A DNA stretch of 64,000 nt from Sphaerochaeta sp. UBA5849 (GTDB lineage: Bacteria; Spirochaetota; Spirochaetia; Sphaerochaetales; Sphaerochaetaceae), in NCBI GenBank assembly GCA_002432715.1, contig DJGJ01000049.1, positions 23,187-87,186 of the forward strand, given 5' to 3'. The translations under genes were made by a program, and so were the position numbers. Shown here piece after piece: positions 52,657-61,717 of the stretch (its first letter is position 1; every line of letters begins with the position of its first letter). The notes beneath the pieces were generated by a model that saw only the letters and a program-made list of their open reading frames with translations, did no database searches and was not told where the DNA came from.

Positions 52657-54426
52657 TTACAGCCTTGCGGTGGCTCTCTGAAGGTATGGGAGAGCTGTAC
52701 CGTCCACCAAATCCTTCAATTCTGCATAGACCCATTGGTGGTAGGCATCCACCATGGCAATTTCCGCCTCGGTAAGCAGATTCTTGTCTATCAATGTGCG
52801 TTCAAACGGACAGATGGTCAAGACTTCAAAGCTCAAGAACTGTCCAAATTCAGTTTTCACATCCTCTTTGATTGCAAGGATGTTCTCAAGGCGAATGCCG
52901 TGCCGGCCTTCCTTGTAGACACCCGGTTCATCGCTGACGATCATGCCCTTCTTCAGCGGTACCGCCAGCGGTTTGGGACTGATTGAATGAGGCCCCTCAT
53001 GGACACAGAGCCGGAACCCCAATCCATGGCCGGTGCCGTGGAAGTAACTCAAGCCCTGCTGCCAGAGGAACTGCCTTGCAAGCACGTCCAGCTGATACCC
53101 GCAGGTTCCCTCAGGGAAGCGCATGTTCGCAAGCGCAAGGTTGCCTTTGAGCACCAAGGTGTAGTCACGTTTCTGCTCCTCGGTGGGGATGCCGAAGAGA
53201 ATGGTCCTGGTCACATCGGTAAGGCCGAAGGTGTACATTCCGCCGGTGTCGAGGACAAGCAGGCCGTTGCCCGCCACCTTCGCATTACTCTTCTCATCGG
53301 CACTATAGTGGCACATCGCCCCATGAGCGGCCCATCCGCTGATCGGGGAGAAGGACTCTCCGATGCAGTGTGCACTCCGCTTCCGCTGCCTCTTGAGCAT
53401 ATCGCTCAGCTCGATCTCCGTATACCTGCCGTTTTGGGTATCCAGGGAGGCAAGGAAATTCACCAAGGCAACACCGTCGAGCAGGTGGGCCTTTCTCATC
53501 CCTTCCAACTCGGTCTCGTTCTTGCAAGCCTTTAGGTCGGTTGTGATATCGAGCCCGCTTACGGTCTTGTTTGCTCGGAACGTTTCAAAAAGCAGAAGGT
53601 TGGTCTTATCGGGATTGTAATAGATGACATCATCGGCCTTGAACAGATTTGAAAGGGTGGAAACCACCGCTTCATAGTCAAGAATCTCAAAATCCGAGGA
53701 GACCAGGCTCTTGGTTTCTGCATCAAAACGATCTGGATTGGTGAACAACCAGGCTTGCTGCCTGCCGACTACCAAATAGGAGAGGAACACCGGATTATAG
53801 GAGATATCAGAACCTCTGAGATTGGTAATCCAGGCAATGTCGTCAAGAGAGGAGACAACGGTATAGTCACACCCTTTGCGGGCCATGGCCAGACGCACCA
53901 TGGTAAGCTTCTGGATGGCACTGAATCCTGCAATGTCGTTGGGAACCGAGACTACCTTGTTTGAAGGAACAGCAGGTCTATCGAGCCAGATTGCATCCAG
54001 AAGGTCGGATCTGGGGACCACCTCCAGCTTTCCAGCAAAAGCAGCCTCCATGGAGGCCTTGGCGGAGACGGTAAGGGTTGCACTGTCGATGCCGACCCTG
54101 CTCCCTTCTGAAAGCTGTTCTTTGAGGTAGTCATAGGGGTCGGGATACGAAGGAGTGTCGACTTTCATCATGACAAACTCACTGCCCGCTATCTGCTGCT
54201 GGGCCTGAATGAAATACCGCGAATCGACCCACAAGAGAGCAGCGTCCTTGGTGATGACCACCGTACCGGCACTTCCGGTAAAGGAACTGATCCACTGTCG
54301 GGTCCTGTACCGTGTACAAACATATTCACTTTGATGGGGATCGGTTCCATTGATGATCCATGCATCAAGATCATGCTTTTCAAGAAGGGTGCGCAGTGCG
54401 GCGACCCGTTCATCTATGTGAGACAT
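52657..54426 (-). CDS. Xaa-Pro aminopeptidase (M24B)
   Basis: A 589-residue three-domain aminopeptidase P of the long, eukaryote-like type: two creatinase N-like domains and a C-terminal pita-bread fold. Metal ligands are seen in LVLDTGGMYTFGLTDVTRT, GTGHGLGFRLCVHEG, DEPGVYKEG and GIRLENI. It removes N-terminal residues ahead of proline, in the cytoplasm. ATG 54426 follows AAGGAGCC; it overlaps the end of lgt by 17 bp, so both are in one operon. Confidence 0.93.
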   Translation of the reverse strand: MSHIDERVAALRTLLEKHDLDAWIINGTDPHQSEYVCTRYRTRQWISSFTGSAGTVVITKDAALLWVDSRYFIQAQQQIAGSEFVMMKVDTPSYPDPYDYLKEQLSEGSRVGIDSATLTVSAKASMEAAFAGKLEVVPRSDLLDAIWLDRPAVPSNKVVSVPNDIAGFSAIQKLTMVRLAMARKGCDYTVVSSLDDIAWITNLRGSDISYNPVFLSYLVVGRQQAWLFTNPDRFDAETKSLVSSDFEILDYEAVVSTLSNLFKADDVIYYNPDKTNLLLFETFRANKTVSGLDITTDLKACKNETELEGMRKAHLLDGVALVNFLASLDTQNGRYTEIELSDMLKRQRKRSAHCIGESFSPISGWAAHGAMCHYSADEKSNAKVAGNGLLVLDTGGMYTFGLTDVTRTILFGIPTEEQKRDYTLVLKGNLALANMRFPEGTCGYQLDVLARQFLWQQGLSYFHGTGHGLGFRLCVHEGPHSISPKPLAVPLKKGMIVSDEPGVYKEGRHGIRLENILAIKEDVKTEFGQFLSFEVLTICPFERTLIDKNLLTEAEIAMVDAYHQWVYAELKDLVDGTALPYLQRATARL

Positions 54427-55366
54427 GCAAGGCTCCTTTTTTCCGCAAGACAAGTGCGAAGACGATTCCACTGATTATCATGGCAAGGCAGAAGAGCTGC
54501 CCCATGGAGAAGTTGAAGAAGGATTGGAACAAGGCAATATTGTCCGATTGTTTGCCCAATGCAAGAATATACCCAAGGTTCTCATCAGGGGCGCGGAAGT
54601 ACTCGATGAAGAACCGAACCGTCCCATACCCGATCATATACCAAGCCAGCCCCATGCCGGCTTTCAGATTCTTCTTCCTGCGTATGACAAACCATAAAAA
54701 GAGAAAGAGCAGAATCCCTTCAAACAGCGCTTCGTACAACTGGCTGGGATGACGGGGCAGGTTTACCAGGTTTCCATCCTGATAAGCAATGCCAAGCGAA
54801 TCGGCAAGATTTCGGACCCACTCATAGTTTGTTGAGAAACGGGGCGCATCGGGGAATATGACGGCCCAAGGTCTTGTTGAAACACGCCCGAAGAGTTCGC
54901 CGTTGATAAAGTTTCCCAACCGTCCGAAGGTATAACCCAAGGGAGCGGCATAGCTGACGGTATCAGCGATACGGAGGAAGGAGATCCGGTATTTGCGGCT
55001 GAACAACCAGCCGCCGAGAATGGCGCCCACCAAGCCGCCATGGTAGCTCATACCCGGCAAACCGACAAATCGGCCGTCTCTGAAAGGCCAGAAAATCATC
55101 CAAGGATGAGTCCAGTAATAGGTGGTTCCATCATAGAATAAAACAGAAAAGAGCCTGGCTCCAACAACCAGACCAACAACACAATAGAGAACCAGATTCA
55201 GGCTTTGGTCTGCATCGAGGTCGATGTCTCCCCTTCGTGCCTGGAGACGAATCATCAGGTAGGCGATACTGAAGGCCACCACGTACATCAGACCATACCA
55301 CCGTAGAGGCAGGCCGGGGATAATTTCCGGCGAAATCCAGCTGGGGAAGGAGATGAATAGTGTCAT
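54410..55366 (-). CDS. lgt: Prolipoprotein diacylglyceryl transferase
   Basis: A 318-residue inner-membrane enzyme with seven predicted helices that adds diacylglycerol to the lipobox cysteine of prolipoproteins. The Lgt signature GRLGNFINGELFG, the MSYHGGLVG segment and the C-terminal RFFIEYFR are all present. It would process the lipoprotein encoded at 33.5-34.3 kb. It has no Shine-Dalgarno; TACACT lies 6 nt before the ATG. Confidence 0.96.
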   Translation of the reverse strand: MTLFISFPSWISPEIIPGLPLRWYGLMYVVAFSIAYLMIRLQARRGDIDLDADQSLNLVLYCVVGLVVGARLFSVLFYDGTTYYWTHPWMIFWPFRDGRFVGLPGMSYHGGLVGAILGGWLFSRKYRISFLRIADTVSYAAPLGYTFGRLGNFINGELFGRVSTRPWAVIFPDAPRFSTNYEWVRNLADSLGIAYQDGNLVNLPRHPSQLYEALFEGILLFLFLWFVIRRKKNLKAGMGLAWYMIGYGTVRFFIEYFRAPDENLGYILALGKQSDNIALFQSFFNFSMGQLFCLAMIISGIVFALVLRKKGALHVSHR

Positions 55367-55372
55367 GGGGCA

Positions 55373-55401
55373 AGTGTAATGTGCTGTAAGAGTGTGGTCA
55401 A
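55373..55401 (-). promoter_or_regulatory. lgt promoter, predicted leaderless start
   Basis: On the minus strand TTGACC (55396-55401), 17-bp spacer and TACACT (55373-55378), then 6 nt to ATG 55366. Confidence 0.7.
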
Positions 55402-55448
55402 TACTACAAAACCTAGCCGTTTCCTCTCTGATATTGTATATTTAGTAT

Positions 55449-56879
55449 ATGAGAAGAACCATTATACGCAGGCTTAGCCTTAGTTTCATAGTATTGCTGA
55501 CTTTCCTGCCCCTGTTCGCAGGTGGTTCGATGGAGCAGATTCTTGCGGCTCCGCTTTCCACCCGCACAAGCATGGAAGCAGACCAAATTTCTATCGATAT
55601 GGCCTCGCTGGAACGGCTGTACCGGTATGTCGATTCAATCTATATCGATGAGATTGACAAGCAGAAGATGTTCAACGATCTTGCTTCCGCCCTCATCGCA
55701 TCCCTGGACGACCCCTACTCCTTTTATGTTCCGCCCTCCAAGGCAAAGGAGTACCAGGAAGAAACCAGCGGGGTATATGGCGGGATAGGAACGTATCTGA
55801 ATAAACCCTCCCCGGATACTATCGACCCCTCCGATCCCTCCACGTATATGATCACCATCGTCTCACCGTTCCCCGGATCTCCGGCACAAAGGGCCGGGTT
55901 GATGGCAGGTGATTTGATCAGTCACATCGATGGGGAGAAGGTGGACGAGTTGACCAGCTACGAAGCGAGCATGAAGCTCAGGGGAGAGGTAAACACCCTG
56001 GTAACCATCACGGTCTACCGCAATGGGACCTCCTTTGATTTGACGCTCAGACGGGAAATGATCACCGCCCCTACAGTCGACAGCACAGTCATTGAGGGAA
56101 ACATCGGGTACATCATTCTCTCTGAATTCACCCCTCAAACCGGTAATCAACTGCTCGAACACGTACAAAAGTTGATGAAGCAGGGCATCGTCGGCCTGAT
56201 CATCGATGAGAGGAACAATTCAGGAGGGGCTGTGGACGGAGCCCTGCAGTCGGCGAACATCTTCCTTGAGGAGGGCAAGACGCTGGTAACCATCCAGGGC
56301 AAGAAAGGCACGATGCGCGATCAACGGTATATATCCACCGGAAACGCGGAAGTACCTGCAAACCTTCCCATCGTCATCCTTACCAATACCGGCTCTGCTT
56401 CCTCCGCCGAGATTTTTGCCGCCGCCATGAAGGACAACGGCAGGGCTACCCTCATCGGGACGAAGACGTTCGGCAAGGGTATCGTGCAGGATGTGTTCCG
56501 CTTCGGTTCGGGCTTCGCCCAGGTGACAACGGCACACTACTACACCCCCAACGGAGAGAACATCCACAAGCTGGGAATCGAGCCGGACATATTGGTCGAG
56601 GATGTGCAGCTTTCGGATGATGAGATTCCAGCCTTTGAGCAGTTGATGACCGACAAGGTGATCAGCAGTTATGTGCAGGAGAATCCAGAGCCGAGCGAAG
56701 AGAACATCCGCCGCTTTGCAAAGCTGTATGCTGAACGAGGAATCGACGAGGAAGTGCTGACGCTTCTGGTTCGCAACGAGTATCTGTCGAAGATGCCCTA
56801 TGACAAGCGACCCATCGCCGATGCCACCTTCGACAAGCAGCTCAATCGTGCAGTTCAGTTCATCAGGACTGGACAATGA
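55449..56879 (+). CDS. S41-family C-terminal processing protease with PDZ domain
   Basis: A 476-residue periplasmic serine protease. A signal sequence (about 1-25, FIVLLTFLPLFAGG) is followed by a helical N-terminal domain, a PDZ domain (about 125-215, GSPAQRAGLMAGDLI) and the S41 catalytic domain with Ser in TGSASSAEIF and Lys in TFGKGIVQ. It trims or degrades proteins by their C-termini. TATATT lies 6 nt before the ATG and no Shine-Dalgarno is present. The stop overlaps the rsmE start (ATGA). Confidence 0.93.
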   Translation: MRRTIIRRLSLSFIVLLTFLPLFAGGSMEQILAAPLSTRTSMEADQISIDMASLERLYRYVDSIYIDEIDKQKMFNDLASALIASLDDPYSFYVPPSKAKEYQEETSGVYGGIGTYLNKPSPDTIDPSDPSTYMITIVSPFPGSPAQRAGLMAGDLISHIDGEKVDELTSYEASMKLRGEVNTLVTITVYRNGTSFDLTLRREMITAPTVDSTVIEGNIGYIILSEFTPQTGNQLLEHVQKLMKQGIVGLIIDERNNSGGAVDGALQSANIFLEEGKTLVTIQGKKGTMRDQRYISTGNAEVPANLPIVILTNTGSASSAEIFAAAMKDNGRATLIGTKTFGKGIVQDVFRFGSGFAQVTTAHYYTPNGENIHKLGIEPDILVEDVQLSDDEIPAFEQLMTDKVISSYVQENPEPSEENIRRFAKLYAERGIDEEVLTLLVRNEYLSKMPYDKRPIADATFDKQLNRAVQFIRTGQ

Positions 56880-57667
56880 GGCAGTTGGTACTGCCTCGCT
56901 CCTATGAGGGTGCTCCGGTTCTTGAGCTGAAAGGCAAGGAGAGCCATTATCTGACCAAGGTGTTGCGCCTGAAAAAAGGACAGCAAATCCTCGGGCGCGA
57001 CACCGAAGGCCATATGATTCTACTCACCCTCACCGAGATTACGGCCAGCGGTTGCGTGCTTTCCTGCCGGCAGGTCGATTCGACCATGCAGGTTCAGACC
57101 ACCGATACCCTGCCTTCCTATCAGGGGCCGTATCCCAACCTGGTGCTGCTTCAATGTCTCTGCAAAGGAAAGAAAGAGGAACAGATTTTTCGCCAGGCCA
57201 CCGAAATCGGTGCTGCAACGCTTGCCTTGGTTTCAAGCAGGTACTGCGTCACCGATCTTTCAGACAAGAAAGAGAAAGCGGTACAAGCCCGTTTTGAGCG
57301 CCTTGACGCCCAAATCAAGGAGGCCCTGCAGCAAAGCGGGTCTCCCATTCCCACGCACCTTGTACCAGAGGTGCTTGAGCTGAAGGACGTCCCGACCTGG
57401 TGGGCTGATCGCGGCTTGGCCATGTTCTTCCACCAAAGCATGCGTTCAGAGAAGCAGGAAACGCTTACTTCCCTGCTCAAGGGCCATCCACTCCACGTAC
57501 CTGTTTGCGTCCTTATTGGACCGGAGGGAGGTTTCAGCGATGAAGAGTGCTTGTTCCTGGAGCAATCGGGATTTCATCCCGTCTTGTTGAAAACCAATAT
57601 TCTTCGAAGTGAAACAGCCGGCCTCTATGCCCTTTCCGCCATACAAGTCCTGCTCACGGAAGCATGA
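56876..57667 (+). CDS. rsmE: 16S rRNA m3U1498 methyltransferase
   Basis: A 263-residue SPOUT methyltransferase. An N-terminal PUA-like domain (HYLTKVLRLKKGQ) is followed by the knotted AdoMet domain with RQATEIGAA, LIGPEGGFSDEE and ILRSETAGLYAL. It methylates U1498 of 16S rRNA. It is translationally coupled to the upstream protease by ATGA. Confidence 0.95.
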   Translation: MRQLVLPRSYEGAPVLELKGKESHYLTKVLRLKKGQQILGRDTEGHMILLTLTEITASGCVLSCRQVDSTMQVQTTDTLPSYQGPYPNLVLLQCLCKGKKEEQIFRQATEIGAATLALVSSRYCVTDLSDKKEKAVQARFERLDAQIKEALQQSGSPIPTHLVPEVLELKDVPTWWADRGLAMFFHQSMRSEKQETLTSLLKGHPLHVPVCVLIGPEGGFSDEECLFLEQSGFHPVLLKTNILRSETAGLYALSAIQVLLTEA

Positions 57668-57810
57668 AATTAAACCGGTACACCTCTCGTAACAAGAGTA
57701 GAACCAAGTAACACTTACTTTCAGAATCTTTCGTGGGAATAATCGAAAAACACTCATACTTCTCAGATCTTCCAACCGAGATTTCCTATATCCATCTGTT
57801 AGGAGTTTCT

Positions 57811-58926
57811 ATGTCTTTGTTCATCGTCTCCTCTGATTGGCGGTTCAAGGAAAAATTCAAGTCGCACTTTACAACCAGTTTTCTTCGTGAGTTTTCCATG
57901 GCTGAAAAAGCCCTTGCAGCCCTGCAGACGGAACAACCGGTACTCATAATCATCGACAACCGATTAGGCAAGGGCTCGTACCAATGGTTCCTGCAACTCT
58001 TGTCCGACAGACAAACAGAGGTTCCCATCCTTCTGTGTCTGGAAAAGGACCAGTCGGACCCGGTGCCGGCCACAAGCAATCTGAAATTGTTTTGTGTGAA
58101 GCGGGATGAGTTGAATTATCCGAAATTGTTTGAATACTTGGACACGCTGAAACAGCAAGAAGCAGTACAGGAAAAAGCCTCGTACCAACCAAGCGGGCTG
58201 ATCGGGCAAAGCGATTGCATGCATTTGGTACGGGAACAGCTGAAGCGGTATGCCCATCAGGATTGTTCCGTCCATCTGTACGGAGAGACAGGAACAGGCA
58301 AGGAGATCGCCGCCAACTATCTGCATCATCTCAAATATCCCCATAGGAACATTGTCTCGGTGAACTGCTCGCTACTCAACAGCGCCTTGGGCAACTCCAT
58401 GTTTTTCGGTCATGCCAAGGGTGCTTTTACCGACGGAAAGACGGAGCTTCCCGGTCTTGTGCACGAGGCCCATCAATCGACGTTGTTCCTTGATGAAGTG
58501 GAAAATCTCACCTTGCAATTCCAGGCACACCTCTTGCGCCTGTTGGAGACAGGCCAGTATCGAAGGTACGGAGAAACACAGCTGAGAATATCCAAGTTCC
58601 GACTCATCACGGCCTCCAATGAGAAGCTTTCCGCTCTCATCCACCGCAATGTGATGCGCAGGGATTTTTTATACCGTATTACCGATACCTGCATCCATAT
58701 GCCTGCTCTTCGTGAACATAAGGAAGATATTCCCCAGCTTTGCTCCCACTATCTGAGTCTGAATGCACCTCAAAAAGAAGTATCGATGCAAAGCCTGAAA
58801 CTCTTGCAGTCTTATCATTGGCCCGGCAATGTAAGACAGCTGTTCTCCACCCTCAGGCGGGGTGTCATAGCCAGTGGGGAACAAGAGGAAATAAGCATTA
58901 CAGAGAAGGACATTGAATTAGTGTGA
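57811..58926 (+). CDS. NtrC-like AAA+ protein without a DNA-binding domain
   Basis: A 371-residue protein. Residues 1-about 115 look like a receiver-type domain with weak phosphorylation-site conservation. An AAA+ domain of the sigma-54 activator type follows: Walker A GETGTGKE (158-165), Walker B LFLDEV (225-230), arginine-finger region FRLITASN and RRDFLYRI, ending soon after WPGNVRQL. The loop that contacts sigma-54 (GAFTGA) reads GAFTDG (204-209). The C-terminal helix-turn-helix is missing. It may act from solution, or not on sigma-54 at all. AGGAG lies 5 nt before ATG 57811. Confidence 0.82.
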   Translation: MSLFIVSSDWRFKEKFKSHFTTSFLREFSMAEKALAALQTEQPVLIIIDNRLGKGSYQWFLQLLSDRQTEVPILLCLEKDQSDPVPATSNLKLFCVKRDELNYPKLFEYLDTLKQQEAVQEKASYQPSGLIGQSDCMHLVREQLKRYAHQDCSVHLYGETGTGKEIAANYLHHLKYPHRNIVSVNCSLLNSALGNSMFFGHAKGAFTDGKTELPGLVHEAHQSTLFLDEVENLTLQFQAHLLRLLETGQYRRYGETQLRISKFRLITASNEKLSALIHRNVMRRDFLYRITDTCIHMPALREHKEDIPQLCSHYLSLNAPQKEVSMQSLKLLQSYHWPGNVRQLFSTLRRGVIASGEQEEISITEKDIELV

Positions 58927-59073
58927 GCAATCTGCATTGCAGGAGGAGCAGCATCCACTGCACATGTGCAACATTTCCTTGCCCGCCTTGATTCTCCTTC
59001 TTCGACGGATGGCCTTGGCAAACAGGGTGAGAAGAAAAAATGCTGAACCGAATCCAATAACGTAGTTGATCAT
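58918..59073 (-). CDS. FeoB-associated Cys-rich membrane peptide
   Basis: A 51-residue protein beginning MINYVIGFGSAFFLLTLFAK: one transmembrane helix, a basic stretch (IRRRRRIK) and a cysteine cluster MCSGCCSSCNADC at the end. This is the usual form of the small Cys-rich partner encoded next to feoB in many anaerobes. AGGAGG precedes ATG 59073, 10 bp after the feoB stop. Its end overlaps the convergent AAA+ gene by 9 bp. It may hand over or sense ferrous iron. Confidence 0.85.
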   Translation of the reverse strand: MINYVIGFGSAFFLLTLFAKAIRRRRRIKAGKEMLHMCSGCCSSCNADCSH

Positions 59074-59083
59074 GCTTCACCTC

Positions 59084-61114
59084 CTAGAACAACGAACCGA
59101 CCAGGTTGATCAACAGCGCCACGATATAGGCTGTCGCCATCTGGATTCCTACTGCAGAAGCAGTGCGCCTCCAACTCTTCAATTCCCGTTTCATTGCACC
59201 TACCGCTGCAAAACAGGGCATGCAAAGGAGATTGAAAGCCATGTAGGCAAGGGCTGCCTGCTTGGTTGGAATATCGGCATGGATGGTGCTCAAAGCATGC
59301 TCATCACCACCTTCCATCAACACCGCTTCGGTATAGATGTCAAAAGCCTCATCGGGTGAGTAAATCCCATCGGAAAACCCCAGTTCTGCCAATGCATCTG
59401 CATCCATCGATGCAAAGTATTGCTCAAGATACGCTTCACTTACGTCCTCGCTGTACAGCTGTGCCAGCGTAACAACCACCATCTCCTTGGCAATCCAGCC
59501 TGTGGCAATGCCTACTGTCGGTCTCCAGGCCCCGAAGCCGGTCGGCTTGAACACAGGAGCCACTGTTTTCCCCACGGAAGCCAGGAAGGAGTTATCCATT
59601 TCAGAGAGCACGGTTCCCCGTTCAAGACGATTCTGACCGGTGAAGGACTGCACATTGAAGTTCGAAAGCACCCAAATAAGAATCGTGGCTGCGAGAATAA
59701 CGGTTCCCGCTTTCTGTACGAAGCCTTTCACCTTCTCATACCCATGGATCCACACCGAGCGAAGCTTGGGAAGACGATATTGGGGAAGTTCCATCAAGAA
59801 GTTGGAAACCTGGCCCCTGTAGGCAATGCGGTTGATGATAAGCGAGACGACAATCGAAACCGATAGGCTGAGCGCATACAAGAAGAACAGGACCAGGGTC
59901 TTGTTTCCTTCGGCAAAGAAGACGGAGACGAACATGATGAAGATCGGCAGCTTCGCTCCACAGGGCATGAACCCGCACAAGAGCGTGGTGATCCTGCGAT
60001 CTTTTTCACTGTCCAAGGTTCTTGTTGCCATAATTGCAGGTACAGAGCAGCCGAATCCCATCAAGAGGGGGATGAAGGAGCGTCCGGAAAGCCCGAATCG
60101 TCTGAAAATCCTATCCATGACGAAGGCAACCCGCGCCATATAGCCGCTGTCCTCCAAGAAGCTCATCAGCAGGTAAAGCACCAAAATAAGGGGGAGAAAT
60201 CCAAAAATCGCCCCGATTCCTTCCAACACGCCGTCGACTACCAGACTGTAGGCCCAATCCGAGGCCCCGGCGTTTTCGAGGAAGACGGAAACCACATCGG
60301 TCAAGCCACCCCACACCGTTTCCACCAAGGCTGCAAGGGCTATGCCGGGACTGGGCAGGCCGGGTATGAACAGGAAGTTCTCACTGAATGTCATGGCAAA
60401 CAACATATACATGACCAAGGCAAAGACAGGGAGTGCAAAGAATCGATGAGTCAACACCTTGTCAAGCTTGTCGCTCACACTCTCGGACCGAACACCCTGG
60501 ACACCCGTTTTTTTGACACAGGTTTCCATCAATGACTGGATGTAGGCATACCGACGGTCGGCAAGGGTATCCTCGTCGACCTTTCCTGCCAAGGAGTAGA
60601 TTTCCAGGTGTTTGGGTTTGCGTTTCTGCTCTATTGTCCGATATACAGCTTCCATGAGCACGTCAAGGCCTTTGTTGTTTCTCGCTTCTATCGGAACAAC
60701 AGCAACACCCAGCTCAGCCTCCAGGCGGGCGAAATCGATTATATCTCCTCGTGCCGCTACTTCATCCATCATGTTGACTGCAAGCACGGTGGGCGCCTGG
60801 GTTTCCATGATCTGCAGGGCAAGATACAGATTCCTCTCAAGAGAAGTGCCATCCAATACATCGATAATGCAGGCAGACTTCTCTTCTACGATATACGTAC
60901 GGGTGATGATTTCTTCAGCGCTGTAGGGGCTGAGTGAATAGGTTCCGGGAAGATCGAGAATGGTCAGATTCTTGTCCTTGCGGTACTGCCCCTCTTTCTT
61001 GTCGACGGTCACTCCGGGCCAGTTCCCTACGTGTTGTCTCGATCCGGTCAGGGCGTTGAATACGGTAGTCTTACCGGAGTTCGGATTTCCGGCAAGGGCA
61101 ATGGTAATGGGCAT
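59084..61114 (-). CDS. feoB: Ferrous iron transporter B
   Basis: A 676-residue inner-membrane iron transporter. The N-terminal G domain has GNPNSGKTT (9-17), GNWPGVTV and DLPGTYSL, followed by the helical regulatory domain and the membrane domain with two Gate motifs including CSVPAIMATRTL and the LLCGFMPCGAKLPI cysteine segment. AAGGAG lies 6 nt before ATG 61114. An inverted-repeat operator sits 19 bp upstream, so it can be controlled separately from the feoA genes. Confidence 0.96.
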   Translation of the reverse strand: MPITIALAGNPNSGKTTVFNALTGSRQHVGNWPGVTVDKKEGQYRKDKNLTILDLPGTYSLSPYSAEEIITRTYIVEEKSACIIDVLDGTSLERNLYLALQIMETQAPTVLAVNMMDEVAARGDIIDFARLEAELGVAVVPIEARNNKGLDVLMEAVYRTIEQKRKPKHLEIYSLAGKVDEDTLADRRYAYIQSLMETCVKKTGVQGVRSESVSDKLDKVLTHRFFALPVFALVMYMLFAMTFSENFLFIPGLPSPGIALAALVETVWGGLTDVVSVFLENAGASDWAYSLVVDGVLEGIGAIFGFLPLILVLYLLMSFLEDSGYMARVAFVMDRIFRRFGLSGRSFIPLLMGFGCSVPAIMATRTLDSEKDRRITTLLCGFMPCGAKLPIFIMFVSVFFAEGNKTLVLFFLYALSLSVSIVVSLIINRIAYRGQVSNFLMELPQYRLPKLRSVWIHGYEKVKGFVQKAGTVILAATILIWVLSNFNVQSFTGQNRLERGTVLSEMDNSFLASVGKTVAPVFKPTGFGAWRPTVGIATGWIAKEMVVVTLAQLYSEDVSEAYLEQYFASMDADALAELGFSDGIYSPDEAFDIYTEAVLMEGGDEHALSTIHADIPTKQAALAYMAFNLLCMPCFAAVGAMKRELKSWRRTASAVGIQMATAYIVALLINLVGSLF

Positions 61115-61132
61115 GGAAGACTCCTTCTATAT

Positions 61133-61148
61133 GTTAGCTATTACTAAC
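61133..61148. promoter_or_regulatory. Inverted-repeat operator ahead of feoB
   Basis: GTTAGCTATTACTAAC, nearly identical (one difference) to the operator at 61652-61667. It resembles DtxR/MntR-family metalloregulator sites more than a Fur box. It lies between feoA and feoB, just before the feoB Shine-Dalgarno. Confidence 0.65.
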
Positions 61149-61165
61149 TTTTGGTAGAAAAAATA

Positions 61166-61390
61166 TTAGTCTCTTTCAACTTCAATCAACGCAGCATCGC
61201 TTTTTCTCAAGCTCAACTGATATCCGCGCAATGTGAGCTCCAAGGGGTCTCCCAAGGGAGCAACCTTTACAAGCTTCACTTCGACTGAAGGGGTGATTCC
61301 CATGTCCAAAATGCGCTGCCGCAACATTCCTTGGGTCCCGATCTTCAGAACCCGTGCCTTCTCTCCAGGACGCAAATCTCCGAGTGTCAT
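61166..61390 (-). CDS. feoA: FeoA-family protein (first copy upstream of feoB)
   Basis: A 74-residue SH3-like FeoA protein with LRPGEKARVLKIG at the start, RQRILDMGI in the middle and the C-terminal LRGYQLSLRKSDAALIEV. It supports FeoB function, probably by binding its G domain. GAGAGG lies 8 nt before ATG 61390. Confidence 0.92.
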   Translation of the reverse strand: MTLGDLRPGEKARVLKIGTQGMLRQRILDMGITPSVEVKLVKVAPLGDPLELTLRGYQLSLRKSDAALIEVERD

Positions 61391-61423
61391 CCATCAAACC
61401 TCTCTTCGTTCTTTCGAACGGTA

Positions 61424-61636
61424 TTATGCAACATTGATGCGGTGTGCCAAACCGCGGTTAAGGGCAAGGCGAACGCCTTTGATGGAGAGGACAAGGCCCT
61501 GATTGCTGTTGCCGATGATTTGTACGATTTGTCCTGCAACGAAGCCCATGTCCAGCAGATGCTGTTTCATCGTGTCGTCTCCCTGCAAGGAAAGTATTTT
61601 GCGTGTTTCTCCAGCTTGGGCAAAGGAAAGGGGCAT
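61424..61636 (-). CDS. feoA: Second FeoA-family protein
   Basis: A 70-residue FeoA paralogue (MPLSFAQAGETRKIL; KQHLLDMGFVAG; VLSIKGVRLALNRGLAHRI). It is the first gene of the feo operon. ATG 61636 follows GGAGG by 7 nt; the longer frame runs through the operator and is not used. Two different FeoA proteins with one FeoB are common in anaerobes; they may form a heteromeric complex. Confidence 0.9.
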   Translation of the reverse strand: MPLSFAQAGETRKILSLQGDDTMKQHLLDMGFVAGQIVQIIGNSNQGLVLSIKGVRLALNRGLAHRINVA

Positions 61637-61651
61637 AATGATTCCTCCATA

Positions 61652-61707
61652 GTTAGCTATTGCTAACATTCAGATATTTTATACCGTTCTCTTGTACTGT
61701 TTGTCAA
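61652..61707 (-). promoter_or_regulatory. feo operon promoter with metalloregulator operator
   Basis: On the minus strand perfect TTGACA (61702-61707), 18-bp spacer and TATAAA (61678-61683). The operator GTTAGCTATTGCTAAC (61652-61667, perfect 6-bp arms) covers the first transcribed bases, a position suited to repression by an iron-loaded regulator. Confidence 0.7.
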
Positions 61708-61717
61708 GTCTTTTTTC

